Assembly: GCF_030704685.1 (NCBI RefSeq) | Contig: NZ_JAUZDX010000020.1 | Coordinates: 1-64,000, forward strand | Direction of reading: 5' to 3' | Origin: Acidovorax sp. A1169 | GTDB lineage: Bacteria; Pseudomonadota; Gammaproteobacteria; Burkholderiales; Burkholderiaceae_C | Length of the DNA stretch: 64,000 bases | Shown here: positions 47,365 through 56,175 of the stretch, in pieces | Layout: each line of letters opens with the position of its first letter | How positions within the stretch are numbered: the first letter of the stretch is position 1 | The notes under the pieces: model-generated | The model's database searches: none | Seen by the model: the letters and a program-made list of their open reading frames with translations, nothing else | What the model was told of the DNA's origin: nothing | Program-made: the position numbers and the translations under genes

Positions 47365-48561
47365 CCCCCCCTTCTCTGCCCACGTCCGGGTCCAGCGGAT
47401 CTGCATCACGCGCAGCAGCACCAGCATGGCTGCGGCGCACACGGCGATGGAGACGAAGCCCCACAGGTAGGTGCCGCCGTACTGGCGCGACAGGCCCATG
47501 GCGTTGGGGATCAGGCCGCCGCCCAGGGCGCCGATTTCGCCGATCATGGAGCCGGCCACGGCGGTGGACAGGGGCCAGCGCAGCGGCACCAGCTGGAACA
47601 GCGCGCCGTTGCCTGCGCCCAGTGCAGCAAAGCACACCAGGAACAGCAGCATCGTGACCGGCAGCGAGTTCTCGGCCAGCCCGCACAGCACCAGGCTCAC
47701 CGTGGTGATGGCGAGCACGCCCGTCAGGGTGTTCACCCCGCCCCACAGGTCCGACAGCCAGCCGCCGAACACGCGCAGTGCCGCGCCCAGAAAGGCGGCC
47801 ATCATCGTCAGCTGGCCGGCCTGCACCTTGCTCACGCCGAACTGGTCGTAGAAGTAGGTAGGCATGAAGGCGATGAGGCCGATGAAGCCGCCGAAGGTCA
47901 CGGCGTAGATCAGGCTGAAGGCCCAGCCGTCCTTCTCGAACAGGCAGGCGATGTGTTCGCGGAACGAGGCATGGGGCGCCCGGTCCGGCGGCTCCTTGGC
48001 GTAGATGGCCATCACGAGGGCGGGGATGGCCACGCTCACGGCGGCAAAGCCGTAGACCGACTGCCAGCCGAACTTCTGCGCCAGCACGGGGGCCAGCAGC
48101 GCGGACACGGCGGTGCCCACGTTGCCCGCGCCCACGATGCCCATGGCCAGGCCCTTGTAGCGGGGTGGGAACGAGCCCGAACCCAGCGACAGTGCCACGC
48201 CGAAGCTGGCCCCCGCCACGCCCAGCAGCACCCCCATGGCCAGCAGGTCGTTGTAGTCGTTGACGAACAGGTAGCCGTAGCCCATGGCGATGAAGATGCC
48301 GGCCATCTCCACCAGCGTGGCGTTCTTGCGCCCGATGTACTGGGCCAGGATGCCCAGCGGAAAGCGCATCAGCGCGCCCGCGAAGATGGGGATGGACAGC
48401 ATGATCCCCATCTGCGTCGGGGTGAGTTTCAGGCTCTCGGTGATGAAGGGCGCCATCGCACCGTTGATGACCCACACCGCGCACGAAAAGGCGAAATAGA
48501 GAAACGCGGACCACAGCGTGGGGGAGTGGCCGGATTTGAAGAAGTCCCGAAATTGAAGCAT
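47347..48561 (-). CDS. narK: Nitrate/nitrite MFS transporter (NarK/NasA type)
   Basis: A 404-residue inner-membrane protein with about twelve helices. The nitrate/nitrite porter signatures are GVAGASFGVALSLGSGSFPP (NS1-like) and GNGALFQLVPLRWP (NS2-like region). A short form of NarK, it probably imports nitrate for assimilation. It sits behind its own sigma-54 promoter and ANTAR leader, 180-260 bp upstream. It is convergent with the kinase/phosphatase gene. Confidence 0.9.
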   Translation of the reverse strand: MLQFRDFFKSGHSPTLWSAFLYFAFSCAVWVINGAMAPFITESLKLTPTQMGIMLSIPIFAGALMRFPLGILAQYIGRKNATLVEMAGIFIAMGYGYLFVNDYNDLLAMGVLLGVAGASFGVALSLGSGSFPPRYKGLAMGIVGAGNVGTAVSALLAPVLAQKFGWQSVYGFAAVSVAIPALVMAIYAKEPPDRAPHASFREHIACLFEKDGWAFSLIYAVTFGGFIGLIAFMPTYFYDQFGVSKVQAGQLTMMAAFLGAALRVFGGWLSDLWGGVNTLTGVLAITTVSLVLCGLAENSLPVTMLLFLVCFAALGAGNGALFQLVPLRWPLSTAVAGSMIGEIGALGGGLIPNAMGLSRQYGGTYLWGFVSIAVCAAAMLVLLRVMQIRWTRTWAEKGGRARSA

Positions 48562-48667
48562 GGATGTCTCGCGTGGAAAGGGCGTCTGCCTGCGTGGGCG
48601 GTGGTGCCGGCATGCCTGCAGCGCTGCTCTGTGCCGTGTCTCGCAATGGAAAGGAAAACAGAAAAAC

Positions 48668-48725
48668 AAAAAGGCGTCCGCACGGAGCACGCCGGCCAGT
48701 GGCCAACGACTCTCCATGGGGACGC
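48668..48725 (-). terminator. Leader terminator of narK
   Basis: Minus strand: GGCGTCCCCATGG (through 48725) pairs with the complementary ...GCGGACGCC ending at 48673, then TTTTT at 48668-48672. It follows the two ANTAR hairpins and precedes narK by about 105 bp. Confidence 0.75.
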
Positions 48726-48741
48726 CTGCGTCCTGTGCCTG

Positions 48742-48789
48742 CCGGATGCGCCTTTGCACCGGGCAACACAAACGGCCAACTTTGGCCGT
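48742..48789 (-). promoter_or_regulatory. ANTAR target leader of narK
   Basis: Minus strand. P1 (48772-48789) is ACGGCC-AAAGTT-GGCCGT, a perfect 6-bp stem with an A1/G4 hexaloop. P2 (about 48745-48760) is GGTGC-AAAGGC-GCATC, again an A1/G4 hexaloop. The linker of about a dozen nucleotides matches the two-hairpin ANTAR motif. Confidence 0.85.
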
Positions 48790-48800
48790 GCTGCATTCCG

Positions 48801-48817
48801 AGCAAGACGTGTGCCAA
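48801..48817 (-). promoter_or_regulatory. Sigma-54 promoter of narK
   Basis: Minus strand TTGGCACACGTCTTGCT, with GG-N10-GC spacing. The predicted start lies one or two nucleotides before P1. The rest of the gap to the chemoreceptor gene (48818-49104) shows no gene; a GGAGGGAA ribosome site precedes that gene. Confidence 0.8.
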
Positions 48818-49104
48818 TGTTGGTGCGCTCGGTGGTACGGGCAGAAACTGCTGGCAAATTGCCGTGCTCAATCAGTCGACTGCTATTGATTTTGATTGTT
48901 TCCCCAGCACCAGTGACCCGGCATGGTGCGCGGTGGAAGCCGTTGCGTACCGGCGTGCACTATGCCCCGCACCAGGCTGGGGATGCCTGCCTTGCGCAAA
49001 TGTTGTTTGCGCGATGGGCGCATTGCTTCTAGGATGTTTTTACCGCTGCAGGGTCGGATGGCCACAGACAGCGGGGACGAGATGGCATCCGTGGAGGGAA
49101 TCCA

Positions 49105-50754
49105 ATGCGCGTGAATCTGCCGGTCAGCACCCAGGAGTACGTTTTTCCCAAAGGCGAAACCCTGGTCTCCACGACCGATCTCAAGGGCCGCATCCTCTAC
49201 TGCAACCCGATGTTCATCGAGGTCAGCGGTTACGAGAAAGAGGAACTCCTGGGCCAGCCCCACAACATGATCCGCCACCCGGAGATGCCCGAGGAAGCCT
49301 TCCGCGACATGTGGGAGACCATCGGCAGCGGCCAGCCCTGGTCGGCGGCGGTCAAGAACCGCCGCAAGGACGGCAGCTTCTACTGGGTGATGGCCAACGT
49401 CACGCCGCTGATGCAGGGCGAGCACCCCACCGGCTACATGTCGGTGCGCACCGAGGCCACGCGCGATCAGATCCAGGCCGCCGACCGGCTTTACGCCACC
49501 ATGCGTGCCGAGAAGGAGCGCGGCAGCCTGGTGCATGTGCTGCGCAACGGGCGCCTGGTCAAAAACACCGCCTGGGGCACCCTGGCGGCCCGGCTCCAAT
49601 TCGGCCCCATGGGCAAGATGTGCCTGTGCCTGCTCGTTCTGGTGCTCGCTGCCTGGGGTGCGGCGGAGGCGGGCGGGCACGACTTCTCGTTCGGCTCGGG
49701 CCTGGCGTGGGTGGGCGTGCTGGCGCTGGCGCTCGCCATGGCCTGGTACCTGCACCAGGCCACCGTGGCGCCGCTGTCGCAGATGCTGGGCTGGGCCAAC
49801 CGCATGGCAGCGGGTGACCTCACGCAGAAGATCGAGGTCACGCGCGACGACACCGTGGGCAGCTTGCAGAAGGCGCTGTCGCAGCTCAACGTGAACCTGT
49901 TGTCCATCGTGCGCGATGCGCGCCAGGAGAGCGAGCGTATGCAGGTCTCCACGCGCGAGATCGCCCAGGGCAACCAGGACCTGTCGTCCCGCACCGAGAC
50001 GCAGGCCAGCAACCTGCAGCAGACGGCGGCGTCGATGGAGGAGATCACCGGCACCGTCAAGCACACGGCCGAATCGGCGCGCCAGGCCACGGTGCTGGCC
50101 ACGCAGGCGACCTCGGTGGCCGAGCGCAGCAACGAAGCGGTGGATGGCGTGGCCGAGACCATGAAACAGATTCAGACCGCCTCGGGCCGTATCGGCGAGA
50201 TCACCCAGCTCATCGACAGCATCGCCTTCCAGACCAACATCCTGGCGCTCAATGCCGCTGTGGAGGCCGCGCGCGCGGGCGACCAGGGGAGGGGCTTCGC
50301 GGTGGTGGCGTCCGAGGTGCGCAGCCTCTCGCACCGCACGCTGTCGGCCGCCAAGGAGATCCGCCAGCTCATCGACGACTCGGCCACCAAGGTGCAAGAG
50401 GGCCACCACAAGACCGACACCGCGCAAAAGACCATGAGCGAATCGCTGGAACTGGTGCGCCGTGTGAACACCCTGATCGGCGAAATCCACAACGCCTCCA
50501 ACGAGCAGCTCACCGGCATCTCGCAGGTGAATGCGGCCGTGGCCCAACTGGACACCATCACCCAGCAGAACGCCGCGCTGGTGGAGGAGAACGCGGCCTC
50601 GGCCATGGAGCTGCAGGGCCAGGCCCAATCGGTCACCGAAACCGTGGCGGTGTTCCGCCTCGATGCATCGGCGCCTGCCCAGGCCCACGACGCAGTGGCT
50701 TTGCGCAAGTCCATGAAATCGTCGTCTTCGCAAAGGGCGCTCGCCTCGGCTTGA
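49105..50754 (+). CDS. PAS-containing methyl-accepting chemotaxis protein (Aer-like)
   Basis: A 549-residue chemoreceptor. Residues about 20-130 are a cytoplasmic PAS domain (EYVFPKGETLVSTTDLKGRI, SGYEKEELLGQPHNMIRHPE), typical of Aer-type redox/energy sensors. Two adjacent membrane helices (about 173-225) have almost no periplasmic loop. A HAMP-like segment is followed by the signalling domain with NILALNAAVEAARAGDQGRG. No C-terminal CheB/CheR pentapeptide is evident. It is monocistronic, next to narK but without a shared promoter. Confidence 0.92.
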   Translation: MRVNLPVSTQEYVFPKGETLVSTTDLKGRILYCNPMFIEVSGYEKEELLGQPHNMIRHPEMPEEAFRDMWETIGSGQPWSAAVKNRRKDGSFYWVMANVTPLMQGEHPTGYMSVRTEATRDQIQAADRLYATMRAEKERGSLVHVLRNGRLVKNTAWGTLAARLQFGPMGKMCLCLLVLVLAAWGAAEAGGHDFSFGSGLAWVGVLALALAMAWYLHQATVAPLSQMLGWANRMAAGDLTQKIEVTRDDTVGSLQKALSQLNVNLLSIVRDARQESERMQVSTREIAQGNQDLSSRTETQASNLQQTAASMEEITGTVKHTAESARQATVLATQATSVAERSNEAVDGVAETMKQIQTASGRIGEITQLIDSIAFQTNILALNAAVEAARAGDQGRGFAVVASEVRSLSHRTLSAAKEIRQLIDDSATKVQEGHHKTDTAQKTMSESLELVRRVNTLIGEIHNASNEQLTGISQVNAAVAQLDTITQQNAALVEENAASAMELQGQAQSVTETVAVFRLDASAPAQAHDAVALRKSMKSSSSQRALASA

Positions 50755-51492
50755 GCAGTTTGATGCGAATCGTTGCGGTGCTGACTGCGCCAACTCGGGC
50801 CCTTGCAGGGCAAGTCGGCGCAGTCGATCATGAGAATGTAGGCAATGCAGCCAGCAGCAGGTGAAGCTGATGGCGCCCAGCGTCGGTCTGCATGGACCCG
50901 AACTTCCAAAGGCGCGCGCCGGAGCGCCCCGACATGCGCCCATCAGCCCCGAAAAGCACGGCTGGCGGCTGAGAGGCTGAGAGTCTTTCGTCCATGCCCG
51001 CCTTGCACGCCAAAACACCCCGGCTCGTCGTTACCAATGCTCGCCATAGCCCGAGCTATGGCTGTGCTTTGCGCCTAGATCCAGGGCATTTTGACGCGCC
51101 ATTCGGACACGGCCAAAAAACTCCCAGCCTCTAAGCCGGGCGTTGCGCTTGAGCTGTCGGGACATACGCACGGGGGAATGGTCTTCGGCCTGGGCCGCCT
51201 GCTCGCCTTGGCCAATGAAAGATTTTTCTCGGGCAACTGCAAGATCGGAGACTTGCATTGATGTCATCAACAGCGCAGCACGATGGCCTGGATTCTTGCT
51301 TCTACTTGGCAAGCCGTCGGAACTCACGCGCATCTACCTGGTCAGAAAGTGAAGCCACCGGGCTCATCAGCGTATTTTGTGTTTTTTGCCTGCAGCGAGG
51401 CTGTGGCATCGAACGCACGATGCAGCTGGCCGGGTGAATCGGAGGCCATGCGGTTTTCCTGGCCCGCAGCCACCAGTACCATGTGGAGAATC
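50755..51492. other. 738-bp gene-poor region
   Basis: I see no credible gene. It starts with a long hairpin GACTGCGCC...GGCGCAGTC (50783-50825) lacking a T-tract, then GC-rich sequence, a REP-like element (51007-51098), and an AT-richer approach to the lipoprotein gene with a GGAGA ribosome site at 51484-51488. Short open frames here lack codon bias or motifs. Confidence 0.6.
51007..51098. repeat. REP-like inverted-repeat element
   Basis: Imperfect inverted ends (51007-51024 and 51081-51098, ACGCCAAAACACCCCGG-type) enclose a perfect hairpin GCCATAGC-CCGA-GCTATGGC (51043-51062). The hairpin and flanks (GTT...GCTCGCC, then GGCTGTGCTTTGCGCC) resemble those inside the 34361-34630 element, so both may belong to one family. 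Confidence 0.65.
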
Positions 51493-52440
51493 ATGCGCGA
51501 ATCGTTCTGTGTATTTCCATGGCGAAAGGGGGCGCGGATAGTCGGCGCCAGCCTGCTGGCACTCGCTCTCGCCGGCTGCACCGTGGTGCGGCTGGCCTAC
51601 AACCAGGCCCCGAACTGGGCCTCCGTGTGGATCGACAACTACGCCGACCTGGACGACGAGCAGGGCCCCCGCACCCGCGACGCCATCGGCGCCTGGTTCC
51701 GCTGGCACCGCAGCACGCAACTGCCGGAGTACGCAGGGATGTTGGCCCGCATGCAGGCGCAGGTGATGGACAACACCACCGGCGCAGCGCTGTGCCGCTG
51801 GGAGCCCGAACTTCTCCTGCGGACCGAGGCCGCGCTGGCGCAAGCCGTGGTGCCCGCGACCGAGCTGGTGGTGTCGCTGAGGCCACAGCAACTGCGCCAC
51901 ATCGAGAAGCGCTACGAGCGCAGCAACAAGGAGTTCCGCGACGATTACCTGCAGCCCGACCTGGATGAGCGCCGAGAGGAACGGCACAAGCGTACCGTCG
52001 AGCGGCTTGAAACGCTCTATGGCCGGCTGGACGATGCGCAACGAGAGCGCTTGTCCAAGGCGCTGGCCGCGTCGCCTTACGACGCTGAGGTGTGGCAGCA
52101 GGAGCGCCTGGCCCGCCAGCGTGACACGCTGCAAACGCTGCGTTCGCTCACCAGCGACGGTCGCGTCTTGGCGGCGTCGGTCGCCCAAGCGGAGGTCAAG
52201 GCCTTGATGGGCAGCTGGCTGCGCTCGCCGCGTCCGGCTTATGCAGCCTATCAGCGCAAGGTGGTGGAGAACAACTGCGCCTGGCTGGCCGAGCTGCACA
52301 ACAGCACCACACCCGAGCAGCGCCGCCATGCTCGCGCCAAACTGCGCGGCTGGGAGGCCGACGCCAGAGCGCTGGGGGCTGCAACCAGCGTTGCCTCGGC
52401 AGGTCCTGAAACTTCGGTATCGCCTTCCACGGGTCGCTGA
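51493..52440 (+). CDS. DUF6279-family lipoprotein
   Basis: A 315-residue predicted lipoprotein. The signal peptide ends in the lipobox LALAGC (Cys near residue 28). The mature part is a charged helical domain typical of DUF6279 (VRLAYNQAPNWASVWIDNYA; then many Arg/Glu heptads such as DLDERREERHKRTVERLETL). Function is unknown. The ATG at 51493 has a well-placed GGAGA; in-frame ATGs at 51448 and 51481 are less suited to a signal peptide. Monocistronic. Confidence 0.8.
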   Translation: MRESFCVFPWRKGARIVGASLLALALAGCTVVRLAYNQAPNWASVWIDNYADLDDEQGPRTRDAIGAWFRWHRSTQLPEYAGMLARMQAQVMDNTTGAALCRWEPELLLRTEAALAQAVVPATELVVSLRPQQLRHIEKRYERSNKEFRDDYLQPDLDERREERHKRTVERLETLYGRLDDAQRERLSKALAASPYDAEVWQQERLARQRDTLQTLRSLTSDGRVLAASVAQAEVKALMGSWLRSPRPAYAAYQRKVVENNCAWLAELHNSTTPEQRRHARAKLRGWEADARALGAATSVASAGPETSVSPSTGR

Positions 52441-52573
52441 ATGCCACCAGGCTTGTCGACGCAGTCGTCTGATCCATCTCGGGTGTAGAAACTCTGTCCA
52501 GGAGGCAGTCGGACTTGAGGCGTGTCGGCTGCAAACCGCCGCAGCGGTCCATTTTTCACCGTCTTTAGGTCCT

Positions 52574-53599
52574 TCAGGTGCTCTCGCGCACCGTGAGTTC
52601 GAACCCCAGGTTCACCGAGTTGTGCTCCGGCGCCTCGCCGCGCATCAGCGCCAGCAGCATGTGCGCGCTGGCCTCGCCGATCGATGAGCGCGGCGTGCGC
52701 ACCGTGGTCAGCGTGGGCAGCATCTGGTCGCTGCCCGCCAGGTCGTTGAACCCCGCCACCGCCACCTGGCCCGGCACGGCAATGCCCAGGCGCTGCGCGG
52801 CCAGCAGGCCACCTTGGGCCAGGTCGTCGTTGCAAAAGAAGATGGCGTCCACGTCGGGCCGGGTGCGCAGCACCTGCTCGAACAGCTCTGCCCCCAGGCG
52901 GATGGAAGAGGGCTGGGCGCTGAGCAGTTCCAGGCGCGGGTCGTGCAGGCCGGCCTCCTTGAGGCAGCGGCGGTAGCCCTCGGCGCGCTGCATGGTGCGC
53001 GGATCGAGCTGCGCCGCCACGAAGGCCACGCGGCGGCGGCCACGCTCGAGCAGATGGGCCGTGATGCGGTGGCCCGCGTCCTGCTGCGAGAAGCCCACGC
53101 AGTAGACGCCGGGCGCCGAGGTCATCTCCATCAGGTGCACGCAGGGCACGCCGCTGGCGGCAATCATCTGCCGCGCGGATTCGGTGCGGTCGAAGCCTGT
53201 GACCAGCAGGCCCGCCGGGCGGTGCGCGAGGTAGGTGCGCAGCAACTGCTCTTCTTCATCGGGGTCGTAGTGGGTCACGCCGATCAGGGCCTGGTAGCCG
53301 TGCGGGAACAGGGTGCGGTGCACGGCATCGAGCACGTCCACGAACAGCGCGTTGGACAGCAGCGGCACCAGCACCGGCACCTGCACACTGCGCTGCGAAG
53401 CCAGGGCGCGCGCAGCCGGGTCGGGCACATAGCCCAGTTGCTCAACTGCAGCCTTCACGCGCTGCACCAGTTCGTCGGCCACCCCGCGCTCGCCGCGCAG
53501 CGCGCGCGAGGCGGTGATGGGGCTCACGCCGGCGGTTTCTGCCACATGGCTGAGCGTGACGCGGCCACTGGAGCGGCGCCTGGGTTCGGGTCTGGACAA
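52574..53599 (-). CDS. gntR: LacI-family regulator, gluconate GntR type
   Basis: A 341-residue LacI/GalR repressor. The N-terminal HTH is VTLSHVAETAGVSPITASRA, with the hinge at YVPDPAARAL. The periplasmic-binding-like effector domain follows (FFCNDDLAQGGLLAAQRLGI). The start is a TTG at 53599, preceded by GAGGG at good spacing; no ATG fits, and the upstream frame is unrelated. It is divergent from gntK, and two matching operator-like sites lie in the shared region, so gluconate-responsive autorepression and repression of gntK-TRAP are likely. Confidence 0.85.
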   Translation of the reverse strand: MSRPEPRRRSSGRVTLSHVAETAGVSPITASRALRGERGVADELVQRVKAAVEQLGYVPDPAARALASQRSVQVPVLVPLLSNALFVDVLDAVHRTLFPHGYQALIGVTHYDPDEEEQLLRTYLAHRPAGLLVTGFDRTESARQMIAASGVPCVHLMEMTSAPGVYCVGFSQQDAGHRITAHLLERGRRRVAFVAAQLDPRTMQRAEGYRRCLKEAGLHDPRLELLSAQPSSIRLGAELFEQVLRTRPDVDAIFFCNDDLAQGGLLAAQRLGIAVPGQVAVAGFNDLAGSDQMLPTLTTVRTPRSSIGEASAHMLLALMRGEAPEHNSVNLGFELTVREST

Positions 53600-53636
53600 G
53601 GGTTTTCCCTCGGGTGGTTGCGGCCTGATGGATTTA

Positions 53637-53650
53637 GGATAGCGCTGTCC
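53637..53650. promoter_or_regulatory. GntR operator O1
   Basis: GGATAGCGCTGTCC, an almost perfect dyad about the AGCGCT core, 38 bp upstream of the gntR TTG. The same core recurs at 53751-53765. Confidence 0.6.
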
Positions 53651-53750
53651 AAGGGCAAGAGCAAGGCCAGCATGCGCAGTAGTGTGGCATTTTCCCCTGT
53701 GGCACCTGATTTTCACCTCATCCCGCCGGGATGTTTTTTTGAAGTTTGTT

Positions 53751-53765
53751 GGATAGCGCTACCAA
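53751..53765. promoter_or_regulatory. GntR operator O2
   Basis: GGATAGCGCTACCAA (with flanking TT a near-dyad TTGGATAGCGCTACCAA) ends one base before the gntK ATG, so bound repressor would cover its ribosome site. Shares the GATAGCGCT core with O1; the two sites are 114 bp apart. Confidence 0.6.
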
Positions 53766-53766
53766 T

Positions 53767-54303
53767 ATGAGTTCTTTGCCGTCATCGGTGTCGTCACCGG
53801 TCTTTCTGGTGGTCATGGGCGTGGCCGGCTGCGGCAAGTCCAGCCTGGGCGCCGCTGTCGCCACGGAGCAGGGCCTGCCCCTGATCGAAGGGGACGACCA
53901 CCACAGTGCCGCCAGCCGCGAGAAGATGAGCCAGGGCATCGCCCTGACCGACGCCGACCGCGAGGGCTGGCTGGCCGCGCTGGGCCAGTTGCTCCAGGAT
54001 CACCCGCAGGGCGCCGTGCTCACCTGCTCGGCCCTGAAAAAGGCCTACCGCGACCGCCTGCGCGCCGCCTGCCCCGGCGTGCGCTTCGCCTTCCTCGAGA
54101 TCGACCGGGTTCCTGCCGGTGAGCGCGTGGCGGCAAGGGTGAACACCCACTTCTTTTCCACCACGCTGGTGGACAGCCAGTTCGCCACGCTCGAATCGCC
54201 CGTGGGCGAGCCCGGCGTGCTGCGCCTGGATGCGCTCCTACCCATCCCCGCATTGCAAGCCCAGGTGTCCGCCTGGCTTGCTCACCAGGAAGCCACCCCA
54301 TGA
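53767..54303 (+). CDS. gntK: Gluconokinase
   Basis: A 178-residue kinase making 6-phosphogluconate from gluconate and ATP. The P-loop GVAGCGKSSLG is at about residues 18-28, followed by EGDDHHSAASREKMSQGIAL and the family motif LTCSALKKAYRDRLR. No clear Shine-Dalgarno precedes the ATG; the spot is occupied by operator O2. It overlaps the TRAP small-permease gene by ATGA. Confidence 0.92.
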   Translation: MSSLPSSVSSPVFLVVMGVAGCGKSSLGAAVATEQGLPLIEGDDHHSAASREKMSQGIALTDADREGWLAALGQLLQDHPQGAVLTCSALKKAYRDRLRAACPGVRFAFLEIDRVPAGERVAARVNTHFFSTTLVDSQFATLESPVGEPGVLRLDALLPIPALQAQVSAWLAHQEATP

Positions 54304-54830
54304 GTGCCGACACCTCCCTCAACCCTCCTGAGCCTGGCCACAGGGTGCCCAGCCGCTTTGAACAAGTGGCCCAGGTGCTGATGGCCAGCTGCCTGGGCGT
54401 GATGGCCGTGGCCGTCTTCGTCAATGTGGTGCTGCGCTATGGCTTTGGCAGCGGCATCGCAGCCAGCGAGGAGCTGTCGCGCCTGCTGTTTGTCTGGATG
54501 GTGTTCATCGGCGCTGCTGCGGCATATCCCGCAGGTGAGCACATGGCCTTCACCAGCCTGGCCGGGCTGCTGGCCCGGCGGCCGCTGGCCTTCGGCCTGC
54601 TCACCGCGCTCATCCGCCTGCTGGTGATCGCCGCCTGCGTGATGCTGGCCTGGGGTGCCTGGCAGCAGGTGGTGGTGGGCCTGGGCAGCCATTCGGTGGT
54701 GCTGGGCTATTCGGCGGCGCTGCTGCCGCTGCCTGCCCTTTTGTGCGCGGCGGCCATCGCGGTGATGGCATTGATCGAATTGATTCAACGCGTGCCGCTG
54801 GACCTCGGTCACGGCGCGGAAGTGGAGTGA
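54300..54830 (+). CDS. TRAP transporter small permease (DctQ type)
   Basis: A 176-residue inner-membrane protein with four helices, of the DctQ family. The region AASEELSRLLFVWMVFIGAA is the conserved family motif. It pairs with the large permease encoded next (TGATG overlap) and the DctP-type binding protein. Operon context with gluconokinase suggests gluconate or a related sugar acid as substrate. Confidence 0.88.
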   Translation: MSADTSLNPPEPGHRVPSRFEQVAQVLMASCLGVMAVAVFVNVVLRYGFGSGIAASEELSRLLFVWMVFIGAAAAYPAGEHMAFTSLAGLLARRPLAFGLLTALIRLLVIAACVMLAWGAWQQVVVGLGSHSVVLGYSAALLPLPALLCAAAIAVMALIELIQRVPLDLGHGAEVE

Positions 54831-56131
54831 TGGCCATGGGTCCCGAAGCACAGGCATTCATTGTTTTTTCGCTGGGCATGCTGGTGTTCATGGGCACGGG
54901 CATGAACATGGGCCTGGCCCTGGTGCTCACCGGTGCCGGCATGGCCTGGGTGCTCGATTTCTTCGACACGCAGCTGCTGGCCCAGAACCTGGTGGCCGGG
55001 GTGGACAGCTTTCCGCTGCTGGCCGTGCCCTTTTTCATCCTGGCCGGCGAGCTCATGAACTCCGGCGGCATCAGCCGGCGCATCATCGACATGGCGCAGG
55101 CCTGGGTCGGCCACATCCGCGGTGGCCTGGGCTACGTGGCCATCGGTGCGGCCGTGCTCATGGCCAGCATGAGCGGTTCGGCCCTGGCCGACACGGCGGC
55201 GCTGGCCACCATTCTGTTGCCCATGATGCGTCAGCAGGGCTACCCGATGAACACCTCGGCCGGGCTGATCGCTTCGGGCGGCATCATCGCACCCATCATC
55301 CCGCCGTCCATGCCCTTCGTGATCTACGGCGTGACGACCAATACCTCGATCTCGGCACTGTTCGTCTCGGGCATCGTGCCGGGGCTGATGATGGGGGCGG
55401 GCCTGATCTTCGCGTGGCGCTGGGTGCTGCGCGGCATCGACCTGCCGCCGAGCCGCGCACCGCTGCCCCTGCGCGAGCGCCTGCGCGCCACGGCCAAGGC
55501 CTTCTGGGCGCTGCTGATGCCGCTGATCATCATCGGCGGCATGAAGTCGGGCGTGTTCACGCCCACCGAGGCCGCCGTGGTCGCCGCCTTCTATGCGCTG
55601 GCCGTGGCCCTGTTCGTGCACCGCGAGATGCGGGTGCCCGAGATCTACGGCGTGCTGGTGCGCGCCGCCAAGACCACGGCCATCGTGATGTTCCTGTGCG
55701 CCGGCGCCCAGGTGGCCAGCTACATGATCACCCTGGCCGATCTGCCCACGGTGCTGACCGGCTGGCTCGGCCCGCTGGTGGAGAATCCGCGCCTGCTGAT
55801 GGCCGTGATGATGATCGTGCTGGTGCTCATCGGCACGGCGCTGGACCTCACGCCCACCATCCTGATCTTCGCGCCCGTGATGCTGCCCATCGCCGTCAAG
55901 GCGGGGATCGATCCGGTGTACTTCGGCCTGATGTTCGTGCTCAACGGCGCCATCGGCCTGATCACCCCGCCCGTGGGCACCGTGCTCAACGTGGTGGCCG
56001 GCGTGGGTCGCATCTCGATGCACAGCGTCATCAAGGGCGTCAACCCTTTCCTGTTCACCTATGTGCTGATCCTGGCGCTGCTGGTGGCATTCCCGCAGAT
56101 CGTGACCGCGCCGGTCCTGTGGATGCGCTAG
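54830..56131 (+). CDS. TRAP transporter large permease (DctM type)
   Basis: A 433-residue inner-membrane protein with about twelve helices. It shows the DctM hallmarks PFFILAGELMNSGGISRRII, ASMSGSALADTAALATI and GGIIAPIIPPSMPFVIYGV, and near the C-terminus LNGAIGLITPPVGTVLNVV. It is the Na+-coupled translocation subunit. The start shares TGATG with the stop of the small-permease gene. Confidence 0.92.
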   Translation: MAMGPEAQAFIVFSLGMLVFMGTGMNMGLALVLTGAGMAWVLDFFDTQLLAQNLVAGVDSFPLLAVPFFILAGELMNSGGISRRIIDMAQAWVGHIRGGLGYVAIGAAVLMASMSGSALADTAALATILLPMMRQQGYPMNTSAGLIASGGIIAPIIPPSMPFVIYGVTTNTSISALFVSGIVPGLMMGAGLIFAWRWVLRGIDLPPSRAPLPLRERLRATAKAFWALLMPLIIIGGMKSGVFTPTEAAVVAAFYALAVALFVHREMRVPEIYGVLVRAAKTTAIVMFLCAGAQVASYMITLADLPTVLTGWLGPLVENPRLLMAVMMIVLVLIGTALDLTPTILIFAPVMLPIAVKAGIDPVYFGLMFVLNGAIGLITPPVGTVLNVVAGVGRISMHSVIKGVNPFLFTYVLILALLVAFPQIVTAPVLWMR

Positions 56132-56175
56132 ATCTTTCCCCTGTTCCTTCTTCGCTCACCCCAATGGAGACAACC

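Noticed and set aside
50783-50825. Strong hairpin after the chemoreceptor gene as an intrinsic terminator
   Set aside because: The stem is convincing but no T-tract follows on either strand, so I did not call a terminator.
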